A DNA stretch of 64,000 nt from Paenibacillus solani (GCF_001277345.1 NZ_LIUT01000005.1:186001-250000), one strand, 5' to 3'; shown: positions 7,680 through 17,114, numbered from the stretch's first letter. Program-made: numbers and translations. The notes: generated by a model from the letters alone, not told the origin.

Positions 7680-10049
7680 TTGAATTCAACGGAGAAGAAG
7701 AAGGTAAGGGTAAAAAGGACCGTGTGTGCGGTTACAGCTACTGCAATGCTATGTTTGGCGCAGCCGGTTTGGGGGGAAGCTTCCGTCCCAGGCAGCGGAG
7801 TCACTGTATTCGAGCAGGTAGCTGCTGTCAATAGCGGTGAGAATTCGGGCGAAGTGAGTGTAACGGATAATGAAATACCGAAGGGCGCACAAATATCGTC
7901 CAAGCAGGCGGAGGAGATTGTGAAGAAGGCTATTCCAGAACCTAAGAACGTGAAAATATCGAACGTCCAGTTTTTGGAGAATGACGGTTTAAGAACTAGC
8001 GTGCTTGCCTGGGATCTGCAGATGTCGATGACCAGAGGAAACACAACTTCGGGTTTTAGTGCCCAGGTCAATGCAGTGACGGGTGAACTGATTAATATTT
8101 ATCTCCCGAACCGTATGCAGAACCTCGATAGCGACAAACCCGTAGTAACCCGGGAAGCAGCCAAAGCGAAGGCGCTTCAATGGATTAGCAGTCATGTTTT
8201 GGATATGAAGGCTAGTGACTTAAAGGAGAATGAGGCATATTTAGGGATGCAGACCGCTTTGTTCAGTCCGCCCCGGTATGATTTTTATTTTCAGACTTCA
8301 GTGAATGGAATCGAGTCGGATGTGAACAGCATTTCGATGACGATTGATGGATACGGCAACATTGTAAGCTATTCCCGTAATCAGATCAGCGAGGATTTCC
8401 CTTCTTCTACACCGAAATGGGATGAGGCTGCCATTCGTAAAGTGTTTGAGGAGCAGTTTAAAGTAACGCTGGCATATGTTCCTGACAGATTATATAACAA
8501 CACAAAAGGAAATTATTTCCTGGGATACATAGCTAATGAGCAATCGGGTCTTTCACTGGATGCCAACACAGGCAAATTTTTGAGCTTCTCAGGCGAGGAT
8601 AGTGAAATTATCTCGGTCGAGAATGGTGCGATTCCACCATCCTTGGAGAGTTTTAAACCTAACACCAGCTCAGCTGCGAACGGTGAAGGGGCTGCCAGAT
8701 TGGTGGAATCGCAGATCAAGCTTCCCGCCGGCCTGAAGACAGAGTCCAAGATGCTGGGTACAAGGTGGAATAACAGCGCGATTAAGACGTGGAACATAAG
8801 ATGGGGCGAACCAAATCCTATGGGCGGAGGAGAGATGGTATCCGCTGAGGTAGATGCAAAGACCGGACAGATATACTCCTTCAATCGATATCGCTTTGAT
8901 CGCAGCGTAGCAGCCGAGGTGAAGAACTCAATCTCACAGCAGGCAGCGCAAGAATTGGCCTTTGAGACGGTGTCGAGACTGGTGCCAAATGCATCGGAAG
9001 AATGGAGACTGACGTCGGTTGATAAGCTCGGCAAGAACGATCAACCTCTTCATTATCAATTCACATTCCAGCGTTATATCGGCGATATTCTCGTTATGGG
9101 TGATACATTGAGCCTTACGATGGACGGGAGTGGTCAAACCCTGAACTTTAGTGTGAACTCAGAAGCTGTCCCGTCCAAGCTGCCATCTGATGTGAAACCG
9201 GCGTTCAGCGCAGAGCAGGCGAGAAGTAAATATTTGCAAGAGATTGACTTGAAGCTGAAATACGGATACTACGGCAATTATTATGGTTCTTATTACGGTG
9301 GTTACGTATCGAGCGCAAGCGGAGATATGAAGCCTGAAATCAAATTAATTTATTATCCGACACATAAAAAAGGGGCGTTTAGCGGCATTTCTGTACCGCT
9401 TGATGCCAAAAGCGGAGTATGGCGCGACATCATACCAGAAATGAGAAATAAAGATATTCCGGCATTGACCGATACGGCAGGCCACCCGGCTGAGGCAGCC
9501 CTGAAAGATCTGGTAAAATACCAGGTGCTGATTCCTGATAAGGATGGGAAGGTATATCCAGATCGTCAAATAACCCTTGGCGAATGGTATCAGTTCGTGG
9601 CTGCTTCAGTAACCCCCTCCTATGAGCAGATATACGGGAGAACGACGATGGATCCTTATGCAGGACTGCAGCCGGATCATCCTTATTATCAAGCCGTTCA
9701 GACGCTGATTGCCCAGAACTGGATTCCGTATGATCCGGATAGCCCGTTGCAGTTGGAACGTAAGCTGACAAGGGATGAGCTGGCAAGCTCGCTGACGCGC
9801 ATTCTGAATTATGAGAAGCTCTCCAAAGCCTTTATTCTTCCGACTGATGTTCAGGGAGTATCCGATGCGGAGAACATTACGAATAAAGGTGCAGCCTTGA
9901 TTGCCCTCAAGCTTGGGCTTATCCCGGCAGTGGATGGCAAGTTCTTGCCAGAGCGCGAAGTAACACGTGCTGAAGCCGCAGAGGTTCTGATCCGGATGTC
10001 GAAGCTGGCGGGACGAAGCGATTCCTTCCTGTCCTCATATTTTTACTAG
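7680..10049 (+). CDS. Secreted YcdB/YcdC-type protein with S-layer homology repeats
   Basis: This 789-residue exported protein starts with a basic signal peptide ending near QPVWGEA (about residues 1-34). The long middle part has repeated PepSY/YcdB-YcdC-like units, such as AVTGELINIYLPN, ANTGKFLSFSGED and DAKTGQIYSFNRY, each preceded by predicted strands. A short Tyr/Gly-rich stretch sits around residue 535. The last 190 residues form three SLH-like repeats, e.g. DRQITLGEW and EREVTRAEAAEVLIRM, which usually anchor proteins to secondary cell-wall polymer. I choose TTG at 7680 because AAGGGAG lies eight bases upstream; the GTG and ATG at 7659 and 7662 have no ribosome site. Function beyond cell-surface location is unknown. 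Confidence 0.82.
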   Translation: MNSTEKKKVRVKRTVCAVTATAMLCLAQPVWGEASVPGSGVTVFEQVAAVNSGENSGEVSVTDNEIPKGAQISSKQAEEIVKKAIPEPKNVKISNVQFLENDGLRTSVLAWDLQMSMTRGNTTSGFSAQVNAVTGELINIYLPNRMQNLDSDKPVVTREAAKAKALQWISSHVLDMKASDLKENEAYLGMQTALFSPPRYDFYFQTSVNGIESDVNSISMTIDGYGNIVSYSRNQISEDFPSSTPKWDEAAIRKVFEEQFKVTLAYVPDRLYNNTKGNYFLGYIANEQSGLSLDANTGKFLSFSGEDSEIISVENGAIPPSLESFKPNTSSAANGEGAARLVESQIKLPAGLKTESKMLGTRWNNSAIKTWNIRWGEPNPMGGGEMVSAEVDAKTGQIYSFNRYRFDRSVAAEVKNSISQQAAQELAFETVSRLVPNASEEWRLTSVDKLGKNDQPLHYQFTFQRYIGDILVMGDTLSLTMDGSGQTLNFSVNSEAVPSKLPSDVKPAFSAEQARSKYLQEIDLKLKYGYYGNYYGSYYGGYVSSASGDMKPEIKLIYYPTHKKGAFSGISVPLDAKSGVWRDIIPEMRNKDIPALTDTAGHPAEAALKDLVKYQVLIPDKDGKVYPDRQITLGEWYQFVAASVTPSYEQIYGRTTMDPYAGLQPDHPYYQAVQTLIAQNWIPYDPDSPLQLERKLTRDELASSLTRILNYEKLSKAFILPTDVQGVSDAENITNKGAALIALKLGLIPAVDGKFLPEREVTRAEAAEVLIRMSKLAGRSDSFLSSYFY

Positions 10050-10154
10050 TCGGTTATTCGTGCCCGGTCGACAAAACTAGAACCCTAAAGCCCTAAGGTT
10101 ATATGTTACAATGGTGGTGCATACGGATGAGGAAGATGAAGGGCGGGTGTACCG

Positions 10155-11297
10155 ATGAAACGAAGCCGAGGAAAGATCATTAAATTACTGTTCATAGGGA
10201 CCTTGGCGGTAACCGTTGCAGCAGTACCTGAACCGGCTAATCTCAGTGATGTCTATGCCACTTCCAACAAAGCGGTTGTGAAGTCAGTGAGTGCGATACA
10301 GCAGAAACTGCTGACAGCGATGAGCGACAGGCAATCGACGGTCCGTTTTGTTTATCAGGGCGAGACCAAGTCGCTGAAATCCCAACTGAAGGATGCGCTT
10401 GATCAGGCGATGGCCAGCGACCCTTATATTCACTACACGATCGCAAGTTATAGCTACGACTACCGTGGAACCTCCAGTTCTGCCAATGTCACGGTCCGGT
10501 TGAGTTACCGCGAGACCGCAGAACAGACCGATTATGTGAATCATCATACCGAGAGCATTCTGAAGCGAATCATCAAGCCATCTATGAACGATCATGAGAA
10601 GGTGAAGGCCATCCATGATTGGGTTGTCCGCAATCTGAAGTATGATACAACACTAACGAAATATACAGCCTACGACGGGCTTTACACCGGCAGCACGGTA
10701 TGTCAGGGATATTCCCTTTTAACGTATAAGCTGCTGAAGGAAGCAGGGATCCAGAACAAAATTGTAGAGGGCACGGCATATGCCTCTGATAATCCAAAGG
10801 GTCAGCAGCATGCTTGGAATCTGGTTCTCCTGGACGGCAAGTGGTATCATATGGACACCACATGGGATGATCCAGTACCGGATCGTGATAACGAGGTATC
10901 CTATACGTATTATCTACGAACGGATGAGCAGATGGGCCGCGATCACACCTGGATAAAGTCGTATCCGAAAGCTGATACCCTGTATCGAAACACGCTGGCC
11001 AATCTGGCTGTGGAAGATCGTGCCAGAGCTGGAATTTATGAAGAGATTAAGCGAGATCTGGAGTATCAGCTGTATGACAGCCGTTCCATTGTCAGCTCCT
11101 ATGGACAGCTCCAGCCGCTGGTCAAAGCAGCAAAGACGGCAGGCGATAAGAAGCTGGTGTTCAGATTTGACGGCAGTGAGAAAGAGCTCGTGAATGTGCT
11201 GCAGCAATTGCAGCTGAAGAGCAATCTGGGCTCCATTCAATACTATCACCAGGTATTTGAGAATACGGATGATCTGAGAGTGCAGATCATATGGTAA
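10155..11297 (+). CDS. Exported transglutaminase-like protein
   Basis: The 380-residue protein has an N-terminal signal sequence (KLLFIGTLAVTVAAVPEP) and a transglutaminase-like cysteine-protease fold. The catalytic triad is visible: C183 in STVCQGYS, H219 in QQHAWNLV and D234 in WYHMDTTWDDP, with the typical HDWVVRNLKYD helix ahead of it. Family members crosslink, hydrolyse or bind peptides at the cell surface; the substrate is not evident. It lies 105 bases downstream of the SLH protein with no terminator between, so it may be co-expressed. A bidirectional terminator follows. Confidence 0.88.
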   Translation: MKRSRGKIIKLLFIGTLAVTVAAVPEPANLSDVYATSNKAVVKSVSAIQQKLLTAMSDRQSTVRFVYQGETKSLKSQLKDALDQAMASDPYIHYTIASYSYDYRGTSSSANVTVRLSYRETAEQTDYVNHHTESILKRIIKPSMNDHEKVKAIHDWVVRNLKYDTTLTKYTAYDGLYTGSTVCQGYSLLTYKLLKEAGIQNKIVEGTAYASDNPKGQQHAWNLVLLDGKWYHMDTTWDDPVPDRDNEVSYTYYLRTDEQMGRDHTWIKSYPKADTLYRNTLANLAVEDRARAGIYEEIKRDLEYQLYDSRSIVSSYGQLQPLVKAAKTAGDKKLVFRFDGSEKELVNVLQQLQLKSNLGSIQYYHQVFENTDDLRVQIIW

Positions 11298-11317
11298 ACT
11301 TTTAAACGCATACCAAT

Positions 11318-11360
11318 AACAGCTTCCCCTGATGCCTGGGCATCCAAGGGAAGCTGTTTT
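11318..11360. terminator. Bidirectional terminator
   Basis: AACAGCTTCCC and GGGAAGCTGTT form an 11-pair stem with a smaller inner TGCC/GGCA-type hairpin, between two convergent genes. T-runs are present on the plus side (TTTT) and weakly on the minus side. Confidence 0.75.
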
Positions 11361-11386
11361 ATGTTTACCCGCCCAAACCACGGGTT

Positions 11387-12835
11387 TTATTTGGAGTTTG
11401 TACTCAAATCGCATTCGTTCAAAGGCACAATACGGCTTTTCTTGACCAACCGGTAACCAAACCAGATGGAGAGGAACAGCGGAATGCTAATATATGTGGC
11501 AATGATTGTTAACCAATCGATCTCTCCGCTAAAATTGCCTTGACCGATAATGGCCACAAGACAGAGCAGGAACGCAAAGAGGGGGCCGAAGGGGAACCAG
11601 CGCGCACGGAACGGAAGATCCTTCAGGTCTTTACCCTGGGCAACATAGGCTTTACGGAAGCGGTAGTGACTTACGGCAATTGCCAGCCAATTAATAAACC
11701 CGCACATCCCGGAGGCATTCAGGAGCCAGACATAAACCATGCCGTCCCCGAAGAAGGAGGCTAGGAAAGCCAGCATGCCTACGGCAGAGGTGACGATCAA
11801 GGCCGCAACGGGAACCCCACGGCTGTTCAGGCCGCTCAGCCATTTTGGGGCCATGCCCTGCTTTGCCATGGCATACAGCACACGAGTTGATGCATACATT
11901 CCCGAGTTGCCCGCCGATAGCACGGAGCTGAGAATGACCGCATTCATGACGGAAGCGGCAAACGCCAGCCCGGCCTTCTCAAAGACTAGTGTGAAGGGAC
12001 TGACTCCGATGTTATCGACCCCGGATTGAAGCAAGCTAGGATGGGTGTATGGAATCAGCATGCCGATGACAAATATAGCAAAAATATAGAAGATCAAGAT
12101 GCGCCAGAAGACCTGGCGAATGGCTTTGGGTACATGCTCTCTCGGATTCTCGCTTTCGCCTGCGGCAACCCCGATCAGCTCGGTGCCCTGGAAGGAGAAG
12201 CCTGCGGCCATAAACACGCCGACGAGTGCGAAGAATCCGCCATGCACAGGTCCATCCCCAAGGTTAAAGTTGCTGAAACCGACAGCTTCGCCGCCCAGGA
12301 TGCCGAATATCATCATGACGCCGATGACGAGGAAGATGATGACCGTTGCTACTTTAATGATGGCAAACCAGTATTCGGATTCGCCGTATCCTTTGGCTGA
12401 TAGAAAATTCAAACCGAACATGATCGCCAGAAACAGCAAGCTCCATAAGAAAGACGGGCTGTCCGGAAACCAGAACTTGATAATAACTGTTGCAGCCGCA
12501 AGCTCAGCGGCGATGGTAACAGCCCAGTTATACCAGAAGTTCCAGCCGACAGCAAAACCGAAGGCCGGACTGATAAACCGTGATGCATAGGTACTAAATG
12601 AACCGGAATCCGGCAGATATGTGGCAAGCTCGCCCAAACTGGTCATCAGGAAGTAAACCATGAGGCCAACGGCGGCATAGGCAATTAAGGCTCCGCCCGC
12701 ACCCGCAGAGGCGATGGCGGTTCCGCTTGCCAGGAACAGACCTGTGCCGATCGACCCGCCGAGGGCGATCATCGTCATATGGCGGGCTTTGAAGCTCTGT
12801 TTCAGAGAAGCAGCTGGTGCTTTTTTGCGATTCAA
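11387..12835 (-). CDS. lysP: Lysine-type amino acid permease
   Basis: This 482-residue APC-superfamily transporter has about 12 membrane helices and imports an amino acid by proton symport. The first helix carries the substrate-binding GGSIGTGLFLASG. VGWNFWYNWAVTIAAEL, GYGESEYWFAIIKV and GTELIGVAAGESENP match the LysP branch. The start is a TTG at 12835 with GAAGGAGTG just upstream; the open frame continues 87 codons further but that part is the riboswitch. A lysine riboswitch with a terminator precedes the gene, which independently supports lysine as the substrate and predicts that high lysine shuts it off. Confidence 0.92.
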   Translation of the reverse strand: MNRKKAPAASLKQSFKARHMTMIALGGSIGTGLFLASGTAIASAGAGGALIAYAAVGLMVYFLMTSLGELATYLPDSGSFSTYASRFISPAFGFAVGWNFWYNWAVTIAAELAAATVIIKFWFPDSPSFLWSLLFLAIMFGLNFLSAKGYGESEYWFAIIKVATVIIFLVIGVMMIFGILGGEAVGFSNFNLGDGPVHGGFFALVGVFMAAGFSFQGTELIGVAAGESENPREHVPKAIRQVFWRILIFYIFAIFVIGMLIPYTHPSLLQSGVDNIGVSPFTLVFEKAGLAFAASVMNAVILSSVLSAGNSGMYASTRVLYAMAKQGMAPKWLSGLNSRGVPVAALIVTSAVGMLAFLASFFGDGMVYVWLLNASGMCGFINWLAIAVSHYRFRKAYVAQGKDLKDLPFRARWFPFGPLFAFLLCLVAIIGQGNFSGEIDWLTIIATYISIPLFLSIWFGYRLVKKSRIVPLNECDLSTNSK

Positions 12836-12889
12836 GATCGAACACTCCTTCGGTTGATTAAGAAATGAAATGTGTAATGTATATCCTGC

Positions 12890-13135
12890 AGAAAAAAGAC
12901 CGCAGGTTTTGTACCTGCGGTCTTTATCTGTTAACCGCATCATTACCCTCCATGAAGATAGCTCAACACGGGAAGCTCCCGTGACAGTTCCGTCTCTTTC
13001 GACAACGGCCCCAGCACAGGATACAAGAGTATACCCTGCACTTCGGCATTCAAGCCTTTCATTGCGCTTCATCGGCTTCTCTTTGCCTTGGCACAATTAC
13101 TGATCCTGTATGCAACCTCTACCTCATCTTGGAAT
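12890..13135 (-). ncRNA. Lysine riboswitch (L box)
   Basis: Read on the minus strand, the leader begins AAGATGAGGTAGAGGTTGC. It contains AAAGAGAAGCCGATGAAGCG and GCTTGAATGCCGAAGTGCAG, then CTGGGGCCGTTGTCG, an ACTGTCACGGGAGCTTCCCG stem and a closing TTGAGCTATCTT that pairs with the 5' end. These blocks, in this order, are those of the lysine aptamer (AGAGGUGC, GCCGAAG, CUGUCACG, GAGCUAUC). A terminator hairpin follows at 12892-12925. Lysine binding should promote termination before the permease gene. Confidence 0.93.
12892..12925 (-). terminator. Expression-platform terminator of the lysine riboswitch
   Basis: On the minus strand AAAGACCGCAGGT pairs with ACCTGCGGTCTTT across a short TACAAA-type loop, followed by more T. 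It lies between aptamer and permease start. Confidence 0.9.
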
Positions 13136-13177
13136 GATGAGGCTATCTGTATATTCAATTTAACAAGAGATTTTCCC

Positions 13178-13207
13178 AGTATAGAACACATGATATACCG
13201 GAAGCAA
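13178..13207 (-). promoter_or_regulatory. Promoter of the lysine riboswitch transcript
   Basis: On the minus strand TTGCTT (13207-13202) and TATACT (13183-13178) are spaced by 18 bases, about 45 bases ahead of the aptamer. Confidence 0.55.
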
Positions 13208-13242
13208 TGGATAATTTTTACGGTTGCCCCATTGAAATCAGA

Positions 13243-14373
13243 TTAAGAGTGATTTCGTTTGGCCATCTGCTGCCATACGGTCCCAGCAGCCTCTTCGCCG
13301 GATTCGATACGTTCGAGCGCCATTCGAGCTTGCAGGCTAACCTCAAATTCCGGATCATTGGACGCTTCTTCAAGTGCGGGCCGTGCTTCTTCGGTACCGA
13401 CTTCGTACAGGAAGCGGGCGGCGCGCCAGCGTACAATCTTGCTGCTGTCCTTCAAAGACTCCATCATCACCGGGGTAGCGGCGGCATCGCCGATATCGGA
13501 CAGCGTATCGCCCGCCGTTCGGCGAACAGCAGGTGTTTCGTCACGCATCGCTTCATATAAGAGCTCCATCGCTTCCGGGGTGCGAAGATCGCCCAGGTAT
13601 ACGACGACAAGCCGGCGGATCTGCATCTTGGGATCATGAAGGGCTTGGCGCAGAAGCGGAATATGTCGCTCGGTAGGCTCCAAAGCATCCAATGCGGCAT
13701 AGCGGACACGCCAGTCCTCATCTTGCATCGCAGCTTCGATTTCCTCGTCGGTCAGCTTGCGGCGCTGCTCAACGAAATCCTCTTCGCTGGCACCGTGCGC
13801 TATCGCCTGGGTGACAACCTTATCGAGGCGTTCCTGCGGGAATGCCGCTTCCAGCTCTTGCTCCACATCTCGGGCAATGTTGGCTAGCTGACCATAACGG
13901 ACGCCGTACTCCTTGAGCTTGCGTTCTTTGATAAGCGTCGAGGTACCCACGGCCGATATCGCTTTTGTGAAGCGTTCGGATAGGGCGATGCGCTCTTCCT
14001 GATTTCCGCTTTTAACACGAATTTGCATCGGAATATTACGGAAGTATTGTACGAATACTTGAGCCTCGCCAAACGGAAGATCGTCGCCGTTTTCTTTTAG
14101 ACCTGTGGCAAGTCCTTCCTGACCGAATATTTCCTGTACCGCGCCCAGAATGGAGGGCCAGTCCGCATTCCCTTTACGGTCAAGCGCGATGAAATCAAGG
14201 GTATGAAAGACGCTTTTCACGCCTGGAATATGGAGCAGCTGCTTGATCCAGGGAGGGGCCGATCGTTCGTTATCTAACGTATATGTTCTGCGTATCCCGG
14301 ACTCCAGGGTCTCGTCAAGGTGAAGCATCATGGAGTTCGGGCTCGGGGTGGGTTCAATGAATGTTATTTTCAT
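13243..14373 (-). CDS. CvfC/YpgR-like protein: NifU-N-like domain plus HEAT repeats
   Basis: The 376-residue cytoplasmic protein starts with a domain like the N-terminus of Nfu/NifU scaffolds (residues 1-90, TPSPNSMMLHLDETL and IPGVKSVFHTLDFIALDR). It ends in HEAT-type helical repeats of about 31 residues (roughly 215-365; MQDEDWRVRYAALDAL, LHDPKMQIRRLVVVYLGDL, MRDETPAVRRTAGDTLSDIG, LKDSSKIVRWRAARFL). This is the layout of conserved virulence factor C in Staphylococcus and YpgR in Bacillus. HEAT repeats bind proteins; a role in Fe-S or metal handling is only suggested by the first domain. AGGAGGCGAG precedes its ATG. No partner gene is adjacent. Confidence 0.85.
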   Translation of the reverse strand: MKITFIEPTPSPNSMMLHLDETLESGIRRTYTLDNERSAPPWIKQLLHIPGVKSVFHTLDFIALDRKGNADWPSILGAVQEIFGQEGLATGLKENGDDLPFGEAQVFVQYFRNIPMQIRVKSGNQEERIALSERFTKAISAVGTSTLIKERKLKEYGVRYGQLANIARDVEQELEAAFPQERLDKVVTQAIAHGASEEDFVEQRRKLTDEEIEAAMQDEDWRVRYAALDALEPTERHIPLLRQALHDPKMQIRRLVVVYLGDLRTPEAMELLYEAMRDETPAVRRTAGDTLSDIGDAAATPVMMESLKDSSKIVRWRAARFLYEVGTEEARPALEEASNDPEFEVSLQARMALERIESGEEAAGTVWQQMAKRNHS

Positions 14374-14597
14374 GATATTGTCTCGCCTCCTTATCCTCTT
14401 ATTGTACCTCTTTTCCCCGAAGGAACAAACATGTTGTAGTAGGATTCGCTTAAAATGACCGGATGTTGGATAAAAAGGGGATCATGTTGTAAAAACTGTT
14501 AGTGGTTGGGTGGATTCTATGATGTGAAGCACCGGATTTGAGCCAAGAACAGCTCTCAGCAGAAGAGTTGATAGACATAGGGAGGCTTTGCTATCAC

Positions 14598-14708
14598 ATG
14601 TACAGGAAGCAGGAGACAAGGCTTGCAATTCTATGCTTTATTGTTGCGCTTATTATGCTGTATGGCGCCGTAAAAGGATATTTGCGCTATGTTGAATATT
14701 TCGGATAA
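14598..14708 (+). CDS. Possible 36-residue membrane microprotein upstream of cydA
   Basis: A short frame begins at an ATG with GGAGG 12 bases upstream (14581-14585) and ends 20 bases before the cydA start. It encodes a basic N-terminus (MYRKQETR), one hydrophobic helix (LAILCFIVALIMLYGAV) and an aromatic tail (YLRYVEYFG). I do not recognise it. Its composition is typical of single-helix proteins attached to membrane complexes and its position suggests co-translation with the oxidase. The rather long ribosome-site spacing lowers confidence. Confidence 0.5.
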   Translation: MYRKQETRLAILCFIVALIMLYGAVKGYLRYVEYFG

Positions 14709-14728
14709 TAAACCAAGGAGTGAACGTC

Positions 14729-16081
14729 ATGTCTTCACTGGACCCGGTCCTCATGAGCCGGATGTTAACCGGCCTGACCCTGTTCGTACATATTGTTCTT
14801 GCAACTATTGGCGTTGGGATTCCGATTATGCTGGCTCTGGCGGAGTGGAGAGGGATCCGGACGGGGGATAACCATTATACATTGCTCGCCAGACGCTGGG
14901 CTCGAGGATTCGTGATTACGGTAGCCGTCGGTGTGGTGACAGGTACGGCCATCGGCTTGCAGCTCAGCCTGCTATGGCCCACTTTTATGCGTGTAGCCGG
15001 TAAAGCCATTGCGCTGCCGCTGTTCATGGAGACCTTTGCTTTTTTTGTAGAGGCGATCTTTCTTGGCATTTATCTATATACATGGGATCGTTTCAAGAAT
15101 AAATGGACCCATTTGCTGCTGCTTATTCCCGTTGCCATCGGCTCCTCTGCCTCTGCGTTCTTTATAACGAGCATGAATGCCTTTATGAACCAGCCGCAGG
15201 GTTTTGAGCTGGTGGATGGGGTGTTTACGAATGTGAATCCATTCGTGGCCATGTTTAATCCGGCAACGCCCACCAAGGTGAGCCATGTGCTGGCATCCGC
15301 TTATACGACAAGCGCTGCGGCTTTGGCCAGCATTGCAGCGTTCAACCTGCTTCGGGGAAGAAAGCATGTTTATTTTAAGAAAGCGCTGAAGATCACTGTG
15401 GTCTCTACCTTTGTTTTTGCTGTAGCCACCGTAATGATCGGAGATTTTTCAGGCAAGTTTTTGGCCAAGTATCAGCCAGAGAAACTGGCGGCAGCGGAGT
15501 GGCATTTTGAGACGATGACTGAAGCTCCACTCATATACGGAGGCTTTCTCGATGAGAATAACAATATTAAATATGCGCTGAAAATCCCTTATGCGCTCAG
15601 CATATTGGCGGGGAATAATCCCCATCAAGAGGTCATCGGTTTGAATGAATTTCCGGAGAATGAGAGACCGCCCATGTCGGTACATTATTTTTTTGATTTA
15701 AAGGTAACCAGTGGTGCCGTGATCGTGCTGATTCCGCTGCTCTATATGTTCCGCAAGAAACTTCCTGGCAAAAAGCCCTACCCGAAATGGCTACTGATCA
15801 GTATATTGGCTTTGGGGCCTCTATCGATGTCAGCCATATGGCTGGGCTGGTTTCTTGCCGAGATTGGGAGGCAGCCGTGGATTGTGCGGGGATATATGAA
15901 AGTATCGGATGCTGCAACCACTTCAACAAGCGTCGGCTGGATGCTGGTGCTGTTTATCATCTTGTATCTGGTGCTCTCCGTGTCTGCCATCCGTGTGCTT
16001 AGCCAACTGTTCCGGAATAAGAGTGCCGAAGAGGAAATTCGGACGCTGGGACTCGACATCGAAGGAGGAGACCGCAAATGA
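14729..16081 (+). CDS. cydA: Cytochrome bd-type quinol oxidase subunit I (short Q-loop, YthA type)
   Basis: This 450-residue polytopic protein carries the haems and quinol site of a terminal oxidase in the cytoplasmic membrane. Helix 1 has a conserved haem histidine (LTLFVHIVLATIGVG), and a second haem histidine lies in KVSHVLASAYTTS. The region between helices 6 and 7 is short, the form found in YthA of Bacillus and the Geobacillus bd oxidase rather than in E. coli CydA. The ATG at 14729 has AAGGAG eight bases upstream and is preferred to the GTG at 14720, which overlaps that site. It forms an operon with cydB and the small subunit gene. Confidence 0.93.
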   Translation: MSSLDPVLMSRMLTGLTLFVHIVLATIGVGIPIMLALAEWRGIRTGDNHYTLLARRWARGFVITVAVGVVTGTAIGLQLSLLWPTFMRVAGKAIALPLFMETFAFFVEAIFLGIYLYTWDRFKNKWTHLLLLIPVAIGSSASAFFITSMNAFMNQPQGFELVDGVFTNVNPFVAMFNPATPTKVSHVLASAYTTSAAALASIAAFNLLRGRKHVYFKKALKITVVSTFVFAVATVMIGDFSGKFLAKYQPEKLAAAEWHFETMTEAPLIYGGFLDENNNIKYALKIPYALSILAGNNPHQEVIGLNEFPENERPPMSVHYFFDLKVTSGAVIVLIPLLYMFRKKLPGKKPYPKWLLISILALGPLSMSAIWLGWFLAEIGRQPWIVRGYMKVSDAATTSTSVGWMLVLFIILYLVLSVSAIRVLSQLFRNKSAEEEIRTLGLDIEGGDRK

Positions 16082-17109
16082 GTTATTCCATCATGGCGAT
16101 CACCGTCCTGTGGACGTTTCTGTTTGGATATTTGTTGGTGGCCTCGATCGACTTCGGTGCCGGATTTTTCAGCTTTTACAGCGTACTTACAGGACATGAG
16201 AATAAAATCCATAATATTATCCAGCGATATTTATCCCCAGTATGGGAAGTGACCAATGTATTTCTGATCTTTTTTGTGGTTGGATTAGTCGGTTTTTTTC
16301 CCGATGCGGCATTTTATTATGGCACTGCGCTTCTAGTACCCGGCAGCTTAGCTCTTGTCCTGCTGGCCATTCGTGGTGCTTATTACGCTTATCATACTTA
16401 CGGCAGTCAGACCGGGAACAACAAGATTTATATGGGGCTGTATGGAGCAACGGGGCTGCTGATTCCGGCAGCTTTGTCGACCATATTGGCGATCTCGGAA
16501 GGCGGCATTATCCATATGGACAACGGAAAGGTCATGCTGCACTGGAATACCTTCTTTACCAATCCGTACACATGGTCGGTCATACTTCTGGCTCTAGTCA
16601 GCGTCCTGTACATCTCGGCCATGTTCTTATCCTATTACGCGCAGCGTGCTGGGGATGAGGTCGCCTTCGGCGTGGTTCGCGGCTATGCGCTTGGATGGAG
16701 CTTACCAACAATCCTTGCTTCACTGTTCGCTTTTTTTCAGATCAACCATCAGAATCCTGTGCATTTTGGGCAGATGCTGGATATTGCCTGGATGTTCATC
16801 GCGTCGTTTCTCTGCTTTGTGGTAGCGGTGTATCTTTTATGGAAACGTATCCGTCTCGGCATAGCCTTCATTATGGTTATGCTCCAATTTGCTTTTGCCT
16901 GGTATGGATATGGGCGCTCACATCTGCCGTATATCCTTTATGATTACATTCATATTCAGGAGAGTATTACCAATGATACGATGGCGATTGCCTTGATCAC
17001 CGCCTTTATTCTGGGCTTATGCGTATTGGTTCCGTCTCTAATTCTGCTGATGCGTCTGTTTCTGTTCGATGCGAACTACATTCGTGGTAAATCCGCCAAG
17101 AAGGGGTGA
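16078..17109 (+). CDS. cydB: Cytochrome bd-type quinol oxidase subunit II
   Basis: This 343-residue membrane protein with about nine helices pairs with CydA. It begins with the family-typical TVLWTFLFGYLLVASIDFGAG, followed by YLSPVWEVTNVFLIFFVVGLVGFFPD. The start overlaps the cydA stop (ATGA), indicating translational coupling. The stop is followed after five bases by a small-subunit gene. It binds no haem itself in known structures but is needed for stability of subunit I. Confidence 0.94.
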   Translation: MSYSIMAITVLWTFLFGYLLVASIDFGAGFFSFYSVLTGHENKIHNIIQRYLSPVWEVTNVFLIFFVVGLVGFFPDAAFYYGTALLVPGSLALVLLAIRGAYYAYHTYGSQTGNNKIYMGLYGATGLLIPAALSTILAISEGGIIHMDNGKVMLHWNTFFTNPYTWSVILLALVSVLYISAMFLSYYAQRAGDEVAFGVVRGYALGWSLPTILASLFAFFQINHQNPVHFGQMLDIAWMFIASFLCFVVAVYLLWKRIRLGIAFIMVMLQFAFAWYGYGRSHLPYILYDYIHIQESITNDTMAIALITAFILGLCVLVPSLILLMRLFLFDANYIRGKSAKKG

Positions 17110-17114
17110 GGCAA

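Noticed and set aside
12836..13096. N-terminal extension of the permease frame
   Set aside because: The extra 87 codons translate the lysine riboswitch and terminator; a TTG with a good ribosome site marks the true start.
12870..13103. Plus-strand frame of 77 codons
   Set aside because: It is the opposite strand of the riboswitch and has no ribosome site.
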